A stretch of DNA of 41,560 bases from Chloroflexota bacterium (lineage in GTDB: Bacteria > Chloroflexota > Limnocylindria > Limnocylindrales > CSP1-4), in the NCBI GenBank assembly GCA_013698095.1, contig JACCVQ010000129.1, positions 1 through 41,560 on the forward strand. The letters are read 5' to 3'. The position numbers and the translations under genes were made by a program. This document shows positions 31,469-39,641 of this stretch, piece after piece. The notes beneath the pieces are model-generated. The model did no database searches and was not told where the DNA came from. It saw only the letters and a program-made list of their open reading frames with translations. Within the stretch, counting starts at the first letter, position 1, and every line of letters begins with the position of its first letter.

Positions 31469-31549
31469 GCTCGTCTCCTCTTGAGTCGAAAGCGCGTGAG
31501 GGTGCTGAACGGCGCCGTGCCTTGAGGATGTGACCGTTGTGCGTCGTAC

Positions 31550-32782
31550 CTAGTCCCACCAGAAGGCCCATTGCTCGGCGCGCAGGATGTCGTCGGCATA
31601 TTCACGGACGCTCCCGACGCCCTGCCAGATGTTGTCCGGGCAGAAGGCCATATGTTCCGCAGCAATCCTCACCGCTGAGGCGCGCCCGAGTGGCGGCCGA
31701 GCCACGGCCAGCTCCATCGTGTCGGCTCCCAGACCGACGAGATAGGCGTCGAACCGGTCTTCCCATGACCGAAGGATGGTCGTCTGATCGGCCGGGTGCA
31801 GGTCGTAGTTCGCCGGGCCTTGCCACCAGATGGCACCGGGCACGTCGGCCGGTCGTTCGACCGCGACGAGGCCCAGATATCCGGTGACCTCACCCAAGAG
31901 ATGCGCAATCGTCGTCGGCCGCTCGCCAGGCGTGGCTGGCGCGAGCCCGGGAAACCGCTTCCCGAGCGGGGCGTACGCGTCGGCGTCGAACTCCTCCTCG
32001 TCCGACGGCATGCTTTCGTCCCAGCCCTCACTGAGGATCTGGGCGGCACCGCGCGACGTCGTCAGGGCGTATGACGAGAGTCGTTCGTCCATCGCAGCAG
32101 ATCCCTCATCGTCGACGATCAGCGGCCAGAGCCCGGTCTGTGCAAATGCCTCGGCAAGTCGCGCCCAGGTCTGCGCGATCCCGTCCAGAGGCTGGTTGGA
32201 CATCCACATGACTGTCCGCCCGTCGGCGGGTCCGGTCATCGCTTCGATCGTCAGGAGTCTGCCCGCCGGCAACGAAACGCCTGCCACCGAACCGCCGCTG
32301 GCCGGCGGCAGCAGACCGATCGTGGTCGCGACGTAGATCCCGGGGCCGGGTCCAGAGTCGTGACCGGAAGCTCCGGAGGTTGAGCCAGGAGCACCTTGCG
32401 GCAATGTCAGATCGTCGGGCCACAGCCGCTCGCCGTAACCGCCACGCAGCTTCTCGTCGCGGGTGGCGTCCAGCACGTCCTGGGCCTTCGCTCGCGAGGC
32501 GCCGGTGATCTTCCGCCCCCACTCCCGCGGGTACCCGATCCGCCCGAAGTTGAAAGCGACTCCCCAGGTTCCGTCGTCGTCGCGAACGATCACGAGCGCA
32601 TAGAACTTCGCAGATGAGCCTTCGACGAACTCGAGATAGACGCGCTCGCTCGGCTGGGCAGCGCCGTCGTCGCCGTCGTCATCATCGGGCTCCCGGTCGT
32701 CCGGTTCGTCTCCGCCGTCGGGCTCACTGTCGCGGTTCGGACGGTAGCTGAGGAGGCGGCGCAGGAAGCCCTCGAATGACAC
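31550..32782 (-). CDS. WGR domain - DUF4253 fusion protein
   Basis: 410 residues. A short basic N-terminus and an acidic linker (DDREPDDDDGDDGA) lead to a WGR domain (about 45-125: RVYLEFVEGSSAKFYALVI, GTWGVAFNFGRIG, GASRAKAQDVLDA), then a Gly/Ser linker and a C-terminal DUF4253 domain (about 250-410: LRSWEDRFDAYLVGLG, ELAVARPPLG, AAEHMAFCPDNIWQGVG and a Trp-rich end). WGR domains bind nucleic acid ends in other contexts; DUF4253 proteins occur in immunity and toxin operons. Combining the two is uncommon. The GTG start at 32782 is supported by codon quality only. Confidence 0.82.
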   Translation of the reverse strand: MSFEGFLRRLLSYRPNRDSEPDGGDEPDDREPDDDDGDDGAAQPSERVYLEFVEGSSAKFYALVIVRDDDGTWGVAFNFGRIGYPREWGRKITGASRAKAQDVLDATRDEKLRGGYGERLWPDDLTLPQGAPGSTSGASGHDSGPGPGIYVATTIGLLPPASGGSVAGVSLPAGRLLTIEAMTGPADGRTVMWMSNQPLDGIAQTWARLAEAFAQTGLWPLIVDDEGSAAMDERLSSYALTTSRGAAQILSEGWDESMPSDEEEFDADAYAPLGKRFPGLAPATPGERPTTIAHLLGEVTGYLGLVAVERPADVPGAIWWQGPANYDLHPADQTTILRSWEDRFDAYLVGLGADTMELAVARPPLGRASAVRIAAEHMAFCPDNIWQGVGSVREYADDILRAEQWAFWWD

Positions 32783-32821
32783 GGCTATCGATCGGTCCGA
32801 CCGGCAAGTCTCACCGCGCGA

Positions 32822-33592
32822 TTATGACGAGCCACGGACCTGAGGGCGACCGTCCATCCTTGATCGGCGCCGTTCGAGGACTTCTCGGAAGCGGCGGGCG
32901 TCGTCGACGCGCGGGATGTTGTTGAACAGCACGTATGGCGGCTGATGGGGAGCGATGGGCAGCATGCCTGCCAACCGGTCGAGCTCGTCGTCGGTGTACA
33001 CATGCCGGGCGCCGTTGATCCCGTGGAGCCGCAGGTAGGTCTGCTCCGGCGTCACCGTTGTCGAGATGAACGGGTCGACGACGTGGACGAGGTCGAGGTC
33101 CCGACAGAGCGTGGCGACGACCTCCGCCGGCCACGGACCGCGCGGCTCCCAGAGCATCCGGACGCCCGGCGGCCGCGCGACGGTCCGGAAGAACGTGCGC
33201 AGCCGATCGATGTTGTCGTCGGTCGGACGGAACGAGGCGGGACATTGGAGGAGGATTGCGGTGGCGCGCAGGATGGCGGCGCAGTCGAGGGTTCGGTCCC
33301 ACGCCCGCAGCACGACCGGGGACGTGCGGAACCCGCCCGCCTCTGCCCGGTCCGGGGGGGGCAACGGCGAGCGGAGACGGCGGTAGGTGGGGCTGGAGGC
33401 GTCATGGGTGACGAGCTGCCAGGCCTTGATCGTGAACTCGAAATCGCTCGGCGCGAGGGCCCGCCAGCGGCGCATCGTCCCGTCCTGCGGCGGCTCGTAG
33501 AACGTCTGCTGGACCTCGACGAGGCGGTACTCGCGGACGTAGTCCTCGAACGCCATGCTGAAGCCGCACAGGCCGACGCGGACCGGGGTCAC
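32822..33592 (-). CDS. DUF72 (YecE-like) protein
   Basis: 256 residues, TIM-barrel DUF72 family: RVGLCGFSMAFEDYV, RLVEVQQTFYEPP, FEFTIKAWQLVTHDAS, ILLQCPASFRPT, RMLWEPRGPW, TYLRLHGINGARH and YVLFNNIPRVDDARRF. Function unknown despite wide distribution, sometimes linked to Fe-S or DNA repair loci. A TAGGAT box 6 nt before GTG 33592 predicts a leaderless first gene. The WGR gene lies 39 bp downstream on the same strand. Confidence 0.92.
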   Translation of the reverse strand: MTPVRVGLCGFSMAFEDYVREYRLVEVQQTFYEPPQDGTMRRWRALAPSDFEFTIKAWQLVTHDASSPTYRRLRSPLPPPDRAEAGGFRTSPVVLRAWDRTLDCAAILRATAILLQCPASFRPTDDNIDRLRTFFRTVARPPGVRMLWEPRGPWPAEVVATLCRDLDLVHVVDPFISTTVTPEQTYLRLHGINGARHVYTDDELDRLAGMLPIAPHQPPYVLFNNIPRVDDARRFREVLERRRSRMDGRPQVRGSS

Positions 33593-33598
33593 AGCGGG

Positions 33599-33604
33599 AT
33601 CCTA
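33599..33604 (-). promoter_or_regulatory. -10-like box, leaderless start of the DUF72 gene
   Basis: TAGGAT on the minus strand, 6 nt before GTG 33592, preceded by GGG; no clear -35 hexamer. Confidence 0.45.
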
Positions 33605-33700
33605 CCCCGGTCGAGCGTAACGCCCGACTCCTGGCGGCGAAGCCACGGACCGACCCTGAAGGCTTCGAGGCCGTCGGCCCCGCCCGCACTGGAGCACGGT

Positions 33701-34267
33701 TCACGGGAGCCGGTAGGTCACCCAGATCGCGCCGCCCGGCGTGGGAGTGGCACGGACAAGTTCCAGCCGGCGCAGATCGCCGAGACCCTCGAACAGCCGC
33801 CGGCCCATGGAATCCAGGACCGGTCCGACCGCCAGGTGCAGTTCGTCCACCAGACCTGCGGCGAGAAGAGACTGGGCCAGGGTGATGCTGGCGTGGATGC
33901 CGATGTCACCGCCGGGGCGAGCCTTGAGATCACGCACGACGTCGGCGATCGGATCGGCCACCGCCTCGGCGTTGTTCCAGGCATCCGGCAGCGGGGTCGA
34001 CGTGACGACGTACTTCTTGACGTTGTTGATGAAGTCCGCAAAAGGCTGCTCGTCGGACGTCGGCCAGTAGCGCGACCACTCGTCGAAGGTGGTGCGGCCG
34101 AGCAGGACCGCGTCCTGCTTGCCGATCATCTCTGCCTCGAGATCGGCCATGACCGTGTCGAACACCGGTGCGCTTGCCACGGTGGGGTCGCTCTCGGGGA
34201 AGTAGCGCCGCGGATCCTCGACGGCGCCGTCCACTGACATCAGCGTGTACTGCACGACCTTGCGCAT
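33701..34267 (-). CDS. Dihydrofolate reductase-family (RibD C-terminal) protein, second copy
   Basis: 188 residues from ATG 34267. Same family as the gene at 27210 but only distantly similar: VVQYTLMSVDGAVEDP, AVLLGRTTFDEWSRYW, KKYVVTSTPLP, DIGIHASITLAQSLLAAGL, DELHLAVGPVLDSMGRRLF. The cofactor loop reads IHASITL instead of HGSGVL, so NADPH binding may be altered. The gene begins 17 bp after the stop of the ligase gene, with a perfect palindrome in the gap. The two are probably one operon. Confidence 0.9.
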   Translation of the reverse strand: MRKVVQYTLMSVDGAVEDPRRYFPESDPTVASAPVFDTVMADLEAEMIGKQDAVLLGRTTFDEWSRYWPTSDEQPFADFINNVKKYVVTSTPLPDAWNNAEAVADPIADVVRDLKARPGGDIGIHASITLAQSLLAAGLVDELHLAVGPVLDSMGRRLFEGLGDLRRLELVRATPTPGGAIWVTYRLP

Positions 34268-34269
34268 AT

Positions 34270-34284
34270 GAGGAGAGTCTCCTC
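34270..34284 (-). promoter_or_regulatory. Palindrome holding the Shine-Dalgarno site between ligase and DHFR-like genes
   Basis: GAGGAGACTCTCCTC on the minus strand starts directly after the ligase TGA and ends 2 nt before ATG 34267. Pairing the two arms (6 bp, 3-nt loop) would hide GAGGAG and put CUCCUC next to the start codon. Confidence 0.35.
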
Positions 34285-35268
34285 TCACGCCTTCGGGAGC
34301 TCGCGGATGACCTTGCGCGGATCCTTCTCGAGCTCGATGCCCTTGTAAGCCGCTTGGCGGACCAGGCCGTCGCCGGTCCAGCCGGCGAATTCGGCGCGGA
34401 TCACGAGCTCGGGGCGAAGCCAGGTAGCGTTGCGGGCCGCTGCCCGCGGAACCGCCGCCGCGAACGGTGGCTCGACGGTGGCGAGAGGCGCGACGGCTGC
34501 CAGGAGCTCGGCCCGGTTCGCGTTCGTGAAGCCGGCGCCGATCTTGCCGGCGTAGCGAAGCCCGCCGTCCTCGTAGACGCCGACGAGAAGCGCGCCGAGG
34601 TCGACCGCCTTGCCGGCCCCCGTCACCCAGCCACCGACGACGAGCTCCTGCTCGGGCCGGATCTTGATCTTCTGCCACGCCATGGAGCGGGCGCCCGGGA
34701 CATACGGCGAGTGGCGATCCTTGGCCATGATCCCCTCGAGGCCTCGGATCCGAGCCGCCTCGAAGAACGCGATCCCGTCGGTTTCGATGTGCTCGCTGAG
34801 GCGGACGCGCGGATCCGGCCGGAGGACCTCCGCAAGAAGCCGGCGGCGCACCTCGAGCGGCTCGTCGAGGAGCGATCGACCGTCGAGGTGGAGCAGGTCG
34901 AAGACCTCATAGACGAACGGGGTTGGCTCGGTGGCCTCTCCCCTCCCCTTGATCCGGGACTGGAGCAGGGCGAAGTCGGGCTCGCCGTGCTTGTCGAGCG
35001 CGATCACCTCGCCGTCCACGATGGCCTGTTTGGCCTGGATCCATGTCGGCGGCAGGAGGAACGGCCCGAAGTACCACTCCGCCGCGTCCTTCTCGCCGCG
35101 CGTCCAGAGTCGGACCTCGCCACCGTCGAGCACGGCCTCGACGCGGAAACCGTCCCACTTGATCTCGAACAGCCAGTCGGGACCGTCGAACGGTTCGCCG
35201 ACGAGGGTCGCGAGCATCGGCGCGATGAAGATGGGTTTCGATCTGGTTTGACGCGCCATCGATGTCAT
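34285..35268 (-). CDS. ATP-dependent DNA ligase (LigD/LigC ligase type)
   Basis: 327 residues. Nucleotidyltransferase motif I FEIKWDGFR with the adenylated Lys37, motif III FVYEVFDLLHLDG, motif IV LEGIMAKD and motif V SMAWQKIKIRPEQE, then the OB-fold (ELVVGGWVTGAG...VGVYEDG, AGKIGAGFT). A C-terminal segment TWLRPELVIRAEFAGWT is typical of the ligase domain of LigD and stand-alone LigC. There is no polymerase or phosphoesterase domain and no Ku gene in the window, so this is the short form, which may act in base-excision or back-up end joining. It appears to be the first gene of a unit with the DHFR-like protein. Confidence 0.92.
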   Translation of the reverse strand: MTSMARQTRSKPIFIAPMLATLVGEPFDGPDWLFEIKWDGFRVEAVLDGGEVRLWTRGEKDAAEWYFGPFLLPPTWIQAKQAIVDGEVIALDKHGEPDFALLQSRIKGRGEATEPTPFVYEVFDLLHLDGRSLLDEPLEVRRRLLAEVLRPDPRVRLSEHIETDGIAFFEAARIRGLEGIMAKDRHSPYVPGARSMAWQKIKIRPEQELVVGGWVTGAGKAVDLGALLVGVYEDGGLRYAGKIGAGFTNANRAELLAAVAPLATVEPPFAAAVPRAAARNATWLRPELVIRAEFAGWTGDGLVRQAAYKGIELEKDPRKVIRELPKA

Positions 35269-35467
35269 GATGCACCGCCGCTCGCCGGGCCGGCGGCGGC
35301 GCTCAGGTCAGCCGGCAGCCAGGGCGATTGCCACGGCCTGATCCTGCGTCTGGACGACCGAGCATCGGCAGGCCGTGTGGTACCGGGCGACGCGTCTCCG
35401 GCGCCGAACCCCTGACGTGGTCGCGCGCGAGGTATTCGGCGATCAGCGGGTAGCGATCGGGCAACCG

Positions 35468-36019
35468 TCAGCCGGGGATCGCGGCCGGGTCGTCGCGGCG
35501 GAGCAGGATCCCGAGGTAGTTTTTCCACGGGCCGACGGCGTCGTGGTACGAGCCGGCCATCCCCGCGAAGATCTGCGAGACGTGGTCCAGGTCGTGGATC
35601 GCCCAGGTCGCCATGAGCTCGCGCAGCGTGACCTCGCCGAGGGAGGGATGGACCCCACGGCGGTCCAGGTCGGCCTCGTCAGTGACCAGCTCAGCCAGGC
35701 GCGCCAGGGTCTGCGTTCGCAGCTCCGCGAAGCGCTCGACGAGCCGATCCAGCGGGACGTCCACATCTCGTTCGACATGGGCGAAACGATCGAACCCATC
35801 GAACGGCTTCGACGTCCCATGCTCGAGGATCCGCTCCGCGCGCGGAATCCAGTCGTCGAGCTCGGCCGAGATCAGGTGGCCGACGACATCGCGCGGCCGC
35901 CAGCCATCGGTGACGTCCGGTGTCTCCGTCCACGCGTCCGGGACGCCGGCCAGGAGCGCAGAAACGACGGCGGGGGTGCGGCGGAGGACATCGACGGTGT
36001 CGGGGAGGAAGGTTGACAT
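35468..36019 (-). CDS. DinB-family (DinB_2) protein
   Basis: 183 residues from ATG 36019. Four-helix bundle with the metal His triad of DinB_2/mycothiol-dependent enzymes: DVVGHLISAELDDW (His about 48), and WAIHDLDHVSQI (two His). Also LLAGVPDAWTETPDV and VHPSLGEVTLRELM. It starts 10 bp after the histidine kinase stop, so it is the last gene of the rsbQ-kinase operon; the stop-containing sequence TAGGAT 7 nt before the ATG could also act as an internal promoter. Confidence 0.88.
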   Translation of the reverse strand: MSTFLPDTVDVLRRTPAVVSALLAGVPDAWTETPDVTDGWRPRDVVGHLISAELDDWIPRAERILEHGTSKPFDGFDRFAHVERDVDVPLDRLVERFAELRTQTLARLAELVTDEADLDRRGVHPSLGEVTLRELMATWAIHDLDHVSQIFAGMAGSYHDAVGPWKNYLGILLRRDDPAAIPG

Positions 36020-36029
36020 GGAAGGAATC

Positions 36030-37214
36030 CTACCCGTCGTCGTCGTCATCGGGTTCAGCAGTCGGCAGCCAGAAGCCGAACTCTGCGCCGTGGTCGGCCG
36101 GCGGCGGCGCGGCTGACGCCCAGATTCGCCCCTGCATTGCATGGACCAGCTCGCGACAGACGAACAGGCCGATCCCGGCGCCGGCCTTCTCCCGGACGGC
36201 CTCGGGGGCTCGATAGAAGACCTTGAACAGCTGGTCCGGATCCTGGTCGCCCAGGCCTGGGCCCTCGTCGGTCACCCGGACGGCTACGCCGCCGTGCTCG
36301 CCCGCGATCGTGACCCGGACCGCGGTTCCCGCCGGGCTGTACTTGGCCGCGTTGCCCAGCAGATTCCGGGCGATCTGTCCGATCGAGGTCTCCTCGCCGA
36401 GCACGAGTGGTGCCCCGGGCTCCGCCTCGAGATGAAACTGATGGCCGCCCGAGTGCGCAGCCTCGCTGTCCATCGCCCGGCGGACGAGGTGCTCGACGAC
36501 CACGGGCTCCAGTGCGACGACGAGCTGACCGCCCTCGGCCCGGCTCAGGACCAGGAGGTCCTCCGTGAGGCGCCGAAGTCGATCCGATTCGTCCGCGATG
36601 TCGGCGAGTCGCTCGGCGACCAGCGTCGAGCTCATCGTGGCGAAACGTTCGCGCAGGACACTGCTCATCCCGAAGATGGTGGTGATCGGCGTCCGAAGCT
36701 CGTGGCTGATGACGCCGATGAAGGCATCGCGGAACTCGTTGTTCCGCTGCTCGGCGACGTGCCGGGCTCGCAGATCGTCGGCTGTCGCCGCGAGGTTCCG
36801 GGCAAGCTCCTCGCTCGCCGCGCGCTCGGCCTCGAGGGCGCGGGCCGCGGCCAGGAGATCCGCCTCCCAGCGGGAACGGGCCCGGATCCGGACGAGCAGT
36901 GCGTTGAACGCGGCCGGTCCGTCGGACGGCTGCGCGCGGGTGGCGTTCAGGAGAACAGGTGTCGCGTCGCCGGCGCTGGTCGCCAGCGTGAGGAACACCT
37001 CCTCGACCCGGCCGTCGGCCTCGAGCGCCGGATAGACATGCGTCTGGAACAGGATCCGGGCCGCCATCGAAAGGAGGCCCTCGAAAGGCTGACCGCAAAG
37101 GTCCTCGGGTGCGCGCCCGACCAGCTCGCCCATCGCGCGGTTGGCCGTCACGACCCGGAGGTCGGCATCCAGGGACAGGATCCCGCCGGGCACGATGTCC
37201 AGGGCGGCGGTCAC
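36030..37214 (-). CDS. PAS-domain histidine kinase, rsbQ-coupled
   Basis: 394 residues from GTG 37214. Soluble: no membrane helix. N-terminal PAS domain (residues 1-110: LDIVPGGILSLDADLRVVTAN, ARILFQTHVYPALEADG, VEEVFLTLATSAGDATPVLLN) of the same kind as in RsbP, then a coiled coil (about 113-160, AARALEAERAASEELARNL), HisKA with His171 in VISHELRTPIT, and HATPase (NLLGNAAKYSP, DEGPGLG, GAGIGLFVCRE), ending in a poly-Asp tail. Its start overlaps the rsbQ stop (GTGA), so the two are translationally coupled. No response regulator is adjacent. In Bacillus RsbQ acts with RsbP, where the effector is a PP2C phosphatase; here a kinase takes that place. Confidence 0.93.
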   Translation of the reverse strand: MTAALDIVPGGILSLDADLRVVTANRAMGELVGRAPEDLCGQPFEGLLSMAARILFQTHVYPALEADGRVEEVFLTLATSAGDATPVLLNATRAQPSDGPAAFNALLVRIRARSRWEADLLAAARALEAERAASEELARNLAATADDLRARHVAEQRNNEFRDAFIGVISHELRTPITTIFGMSSVLRERFATMSSTLVAERLADIADESDRLRRLTEDLLVLSRAEGGQLVVALEPVVVEHLVRRAMDSEAAHSGGHQFHLEAEPGAPLVLGEETSIGQIARNLLGNAAKYSPAGTAVRVTIAGEHGGVAVRVTDEGPGLGDQDPDQLFKVFYRAPEAVREKAGAGIGLFVCRELVHAMQGRIWASAAPPPADHGAEFGFWLPTAEPDDDDDG

Positions 37215-38047
37215 GCTGGTCGGACCTGCCGCGCGGACTGTCTTGCCTCGAGGTAGTCCCGGATCGCCGCGATGGTCTCGGCGGGGTGGCTGACGTGGGG
37301 GCAGTGCCCGGTCGCGTCGATCTCGTGGATGACGCTGCCGGCAAGGTGCTCGTGGAGGTACGCACCCACCGCGGGGGGAGCGACGACGTCCTTGGCGCAT
37401 TGGACGATCAGGGACGGAGTCGTCACCTTCGGCAAGTCGGCGCGGTTGTCGCTCCGGAACGTGACCTCGGCGAACTGGCGTGCCATCACGGGGTCGATCG
37501 AGCAGAACGTGGCCTCGAGGCCGTCGGTGAGGTCGGGACGATCCGCGTTCCCCATCACGACCGGCGCCAGATAGTTCGCCCAGCCCATCGCGTTGACATC
37601 CATCATCGCCAGCAACCCGTCGATGTCCGCAGCAGCGAATCCGCCCGTGTAGGCGGGTGGATCGTCGAGATAGCGCGGCGATGGGGTGATGAGAACCAAG
37701 TCGCTGAAGCGCTCAGGTTCGGCGATCGAGGCGAGCACTGCGATCATCGTGCTGACCGAGTGCGCGACGAGGATCACGTCGCGCAGGTCGAGCGCCGCGC
37801 AGATCCGGAGGATGTCGTCGGCATACCCGTCGAGGCTCGCGTACCGTACCGGGTCATAGGCGGAGCGGTCCGATCCACCCGCTCCGATGTAGTCAAAGGT
37901 CACGACCCGGTGATCGGCTTCAAAGGCCGGCGCCACGAACCGCCAGAGCGTCTGGTCACAGCCGAACCCGTGGGCGAACACTATCGGCGGGCCGTCGGGA
38001 TTGCCGCGAACCCGGACTGCGTGCCGATCGATGACGTCCTCACTCAC
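37211..38047 (-). CDS. rsbQ: RsbQ-like alpha/beta hydrolase (stress-signalling cofactor)
   Basis: 278 residues, GTG 38047. Close to Bacillus RsbQ throughout: FAHGFGCDQTLWRFVAPAFE, VTFDYIGAGGSD, LDGYADDIL, LVAHSVSTMI, ITPSPRYLDDPPAYTGGF, DPVMARQFAEVTF and IVQCAKDVVAP, GHCPHVSHP. The triad would be Ser97, Asp220, His248, each one residue beyond the Bacillus numbers. RsbQ is thought to bind or convert a small ligand that is sensed by the PAS domain of RsbP. TATCCT, 7 nt before the start, implies a leaderless transcript; the PAS histidine kinase overlaps the stop. Confidence 0.94.
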   Translation of the reverse strand: MSEDVIDRHAVRVRGNPDGPPIVFAHGFGCDQTLWRFVAPAFEADHRVVTFDYIGAGGSDRSAYDPVRYASLDGYADDILRICAALDLRDVILVAHSVSTMIAVLASIAEPERFSDLVLITPSPRYLDDPPAYTGGFAAADIDGLLAMMDVNAMGWANYLAPVVMGNADRPDLTDGLEATFCSIDPVMARQFAEVTFRSDNRADLPKVTTPSLIVQCAKDVVAPPAVGAYLHEHLAGSVIHEIDATGHCPHVSHPAETIAAIRDYLEARQSARQVRPA

Positions 38048-38054
38048 GTCAGGG

Positions 38055-38060
38055 AGGATA
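38055..38060 (-). promoter_or_regulatory. -10 box of the rsbQ operon, leaderless
   Basis: TATCCT on the minus strand, 7 nt before GTG 38047; identical box and spacing to hflX. No clear -35; no Shine-Dalgarno site. Confidence 0.5.
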
Positions 38061-38118
38061 GTGCCGCGAGCGCCCAGCAGGAAATCCGCGCGCGGGCCTG
38101 CGCTGACCGGTGGCCGCC

Positions 38119-39525
38119 TCAAGCGTCCGCCCTGACGGGTGCCACGTTCGGGTTCACGTGGAACACGTTGTCGGGATCCCATTCCCGCTTCAGGGCGGCC
38201 AGGCGGGCAAGCTTCGCGTCGCCGTAGATCCTGCGGCTCTCCTCCGGCCCGGCGTCCGCGTTGCCGTTGGCGTACGCGCCGAGCGCCCGATCCGGCTCGA
38301 CCACGGCCATCACTCGCCTGCACCAGTCCATCACGGCTCCGTCTTCGGCCGGGTCCGACCAGCCGGCGCCCGTGCTCAGGTCGAATGCTGACGTCCGACC
38401 GGCGTAGGCCGTTGCATCCTCGGGGATCCGACCGATGGCGCCACCAAGCGCGGTGATGTCGAAGCTCCCGTCCGCCGGCGCGCCGGCGACCAACTCCACC
38501 AGCTCCTCGAGGGCCGCGGGCCGAACGTCGTTGGCGTTGTGGCTCTTGATGAACGAGCGGCTGCCCCACGCGAACGCGAGGTCGTGGGCACTCTGGACGT
38601 CCAGGTACGGAGCGCTCCCGATCGTCGTCGTCAGCGGCTTCGGCCCGCTTCGGAGCCCGGCCGTGTCGCGCTCGACGTCTTCCGCCGCGCCGCTGTGATT
38701 CCAGGCGAAGTAGACGATCAGCTTCCCGACCATCTCGTCTGAATAGCCGGCGTCCGACGCCGCCCGGTCGAGGCCGAAGATGCAGGAGACGGCGTCCGGC
38801 GCGGCGAGCGCGTAGTCGCGGAACAGGCTCCAGAGCTCCCGCACCTCGCTCGCCGGGTAGGACAGGACGCCGCGGTGGAGGTCGGGGCCGAACGGGTGGA
38901 GTCGGAACTCGAACGCGGTCGCGATCCCGAAGTTCCAGCCGGCGCCGCGGAGGCCCCAGAAGAGATCTGGTTCGTCCGTATCGGTCGCCCGGACGAGGCG
39001 GCCGTCGGCGGTGACGAGCTCGACGGCGGCCAGGTTGTCGATGGTGAGCCCGAAGTGGCGCTGGAGGCGGCCGACGCCCCCGCCCAGGGTCAGGCCGGCG
39101 ACCCCGGTGTGGCCGACCACGCCGGTCGGACAGACGAGGCCATGGGCCTGGGCGGCGACGTCGAGTTCGCCGAGGAGAGCGCCGCCGTTCGCCCGGGCGG
39201 TTCGCGTCCCGGGGTCCACCGCCACCCCACGCATCGAAGACAGGTCGACGAGCAGCCCGCCGTTGGCGCCCCCGATGCCGGCATGGCTGTGCCCGCCAGA
39301 CCGGACCGTGACCTCGAGGTCGTGCTCGCGCGCAAAGCGGACCGCGGCGGCGACCTCCGCGGCGCTCGTTGGGCGGGCGATGACCGCCGGCCGGCGATCG
39401 TGGATCGCGTTCCAGAGGCGGCGTCCGTCGTCGTAGCCGGCGTCGTGGGGCGTGATGACCTCGGCGCACGATCGGCGCAGCTGCTGGAGATGGTCCGGTG
39501 CGATCCGTCTGGTTGCCTCGACCAT
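38119..39525 (-). CDS. FAD-linked oxidase of the berberine-bridge/6-hydroxynicotine oxidase type
   Basis: 468 residues from ATG 39525, supported by GGGAGG 6-7 nt upstream. FAD_binding_4 domain with VTVRSGGHSHAG, whose His would hold 8-alpha-linked FAD, and VCPTGVVGHTGVAGLTLGGG, followed by GLTIDNLAAVELVTADG and DLFWGLRGAGWNFGI; the substrate-binding middle and the C-terminal BBE tail (YANGNADAG, IYGDAKLARLAALKREWDP, NVFHVNPNVAP) are complete. Because the second motif lacks the Cys of bicovalent enzymes, single covalent attachment is likely. Substrate unknown. It lies upstream of rsbQ, 71 bp away, on the same strand. Confidence 0.92.
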   Translation of the reverse strand: MVEATRRIAPDHLQQLRRSCAEVITPHDAGYDDGRRLWNAIHDRRPAVIARPTSAAEVAAAVRFAREHDLEVTVRSGGHSHAGIGGANGGLLVDLSSMRGVAVDPGTRTARANGGALLGELDVAAQAHGLVCPTGVVGHTGVAGLTLGGGVGRLQRHFGLTIDNLAAVELVTADGRLVRATDTDEPDLFWGLRGAGWNFGIATAFEFRLHPFGPDLHRGVLSYPASEVRELWSLFRDYALAAPDAVSCIFGLDRAASDAGYSDEMVGKLIVYFAWNHSGAAEDVERDTAGLRSGPKPLTTTIGSAPYLDVQSAHDLAFAWGSRSFIKSHNANDVRPAALEELVELVAGAPADGSFDITALGGAIGRIPEDATAYAGRTSAFDLSTGAGWSDPAEDGAVMDWCRRVMAVVEPDRALGAYANGNADAGPEESRRIYGDAKLARLAALKREWDPDNVFHVNPNVAPVRADA

Positions 39526-39628
39526 CCCTGTCCTCCCGCGTCTCTGCTCGACGGTGGCTGCGACGCTGACGGTACACGCGCGATCGGGCATCGGTGCGGC
39601 AACGAACTCGGCCCGCTCCGACATATGG

Positions 39629-39634
39629 TAGCGT
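39629..39634 (+). promoter_or_regulatory. -10-like box of the second VapBC-type operon
   Basis: TAGCGT, the same hexamer as in the phd promoter, 7 nt before ATG 39642. The -35 match is poor; TATGGT just upstream could be used instead. Confidence 0.4.
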
Positions 39635-39641
39635 GTATGGC

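Noticed and set aside
35269..35467. Protein-like stretch RYPLIAEYLARDHVRG in frame after the DinB stop
   Set aside because: DinB has its normal length without it, no start exists, and the rest of the frame is low-complexity; probably chance.
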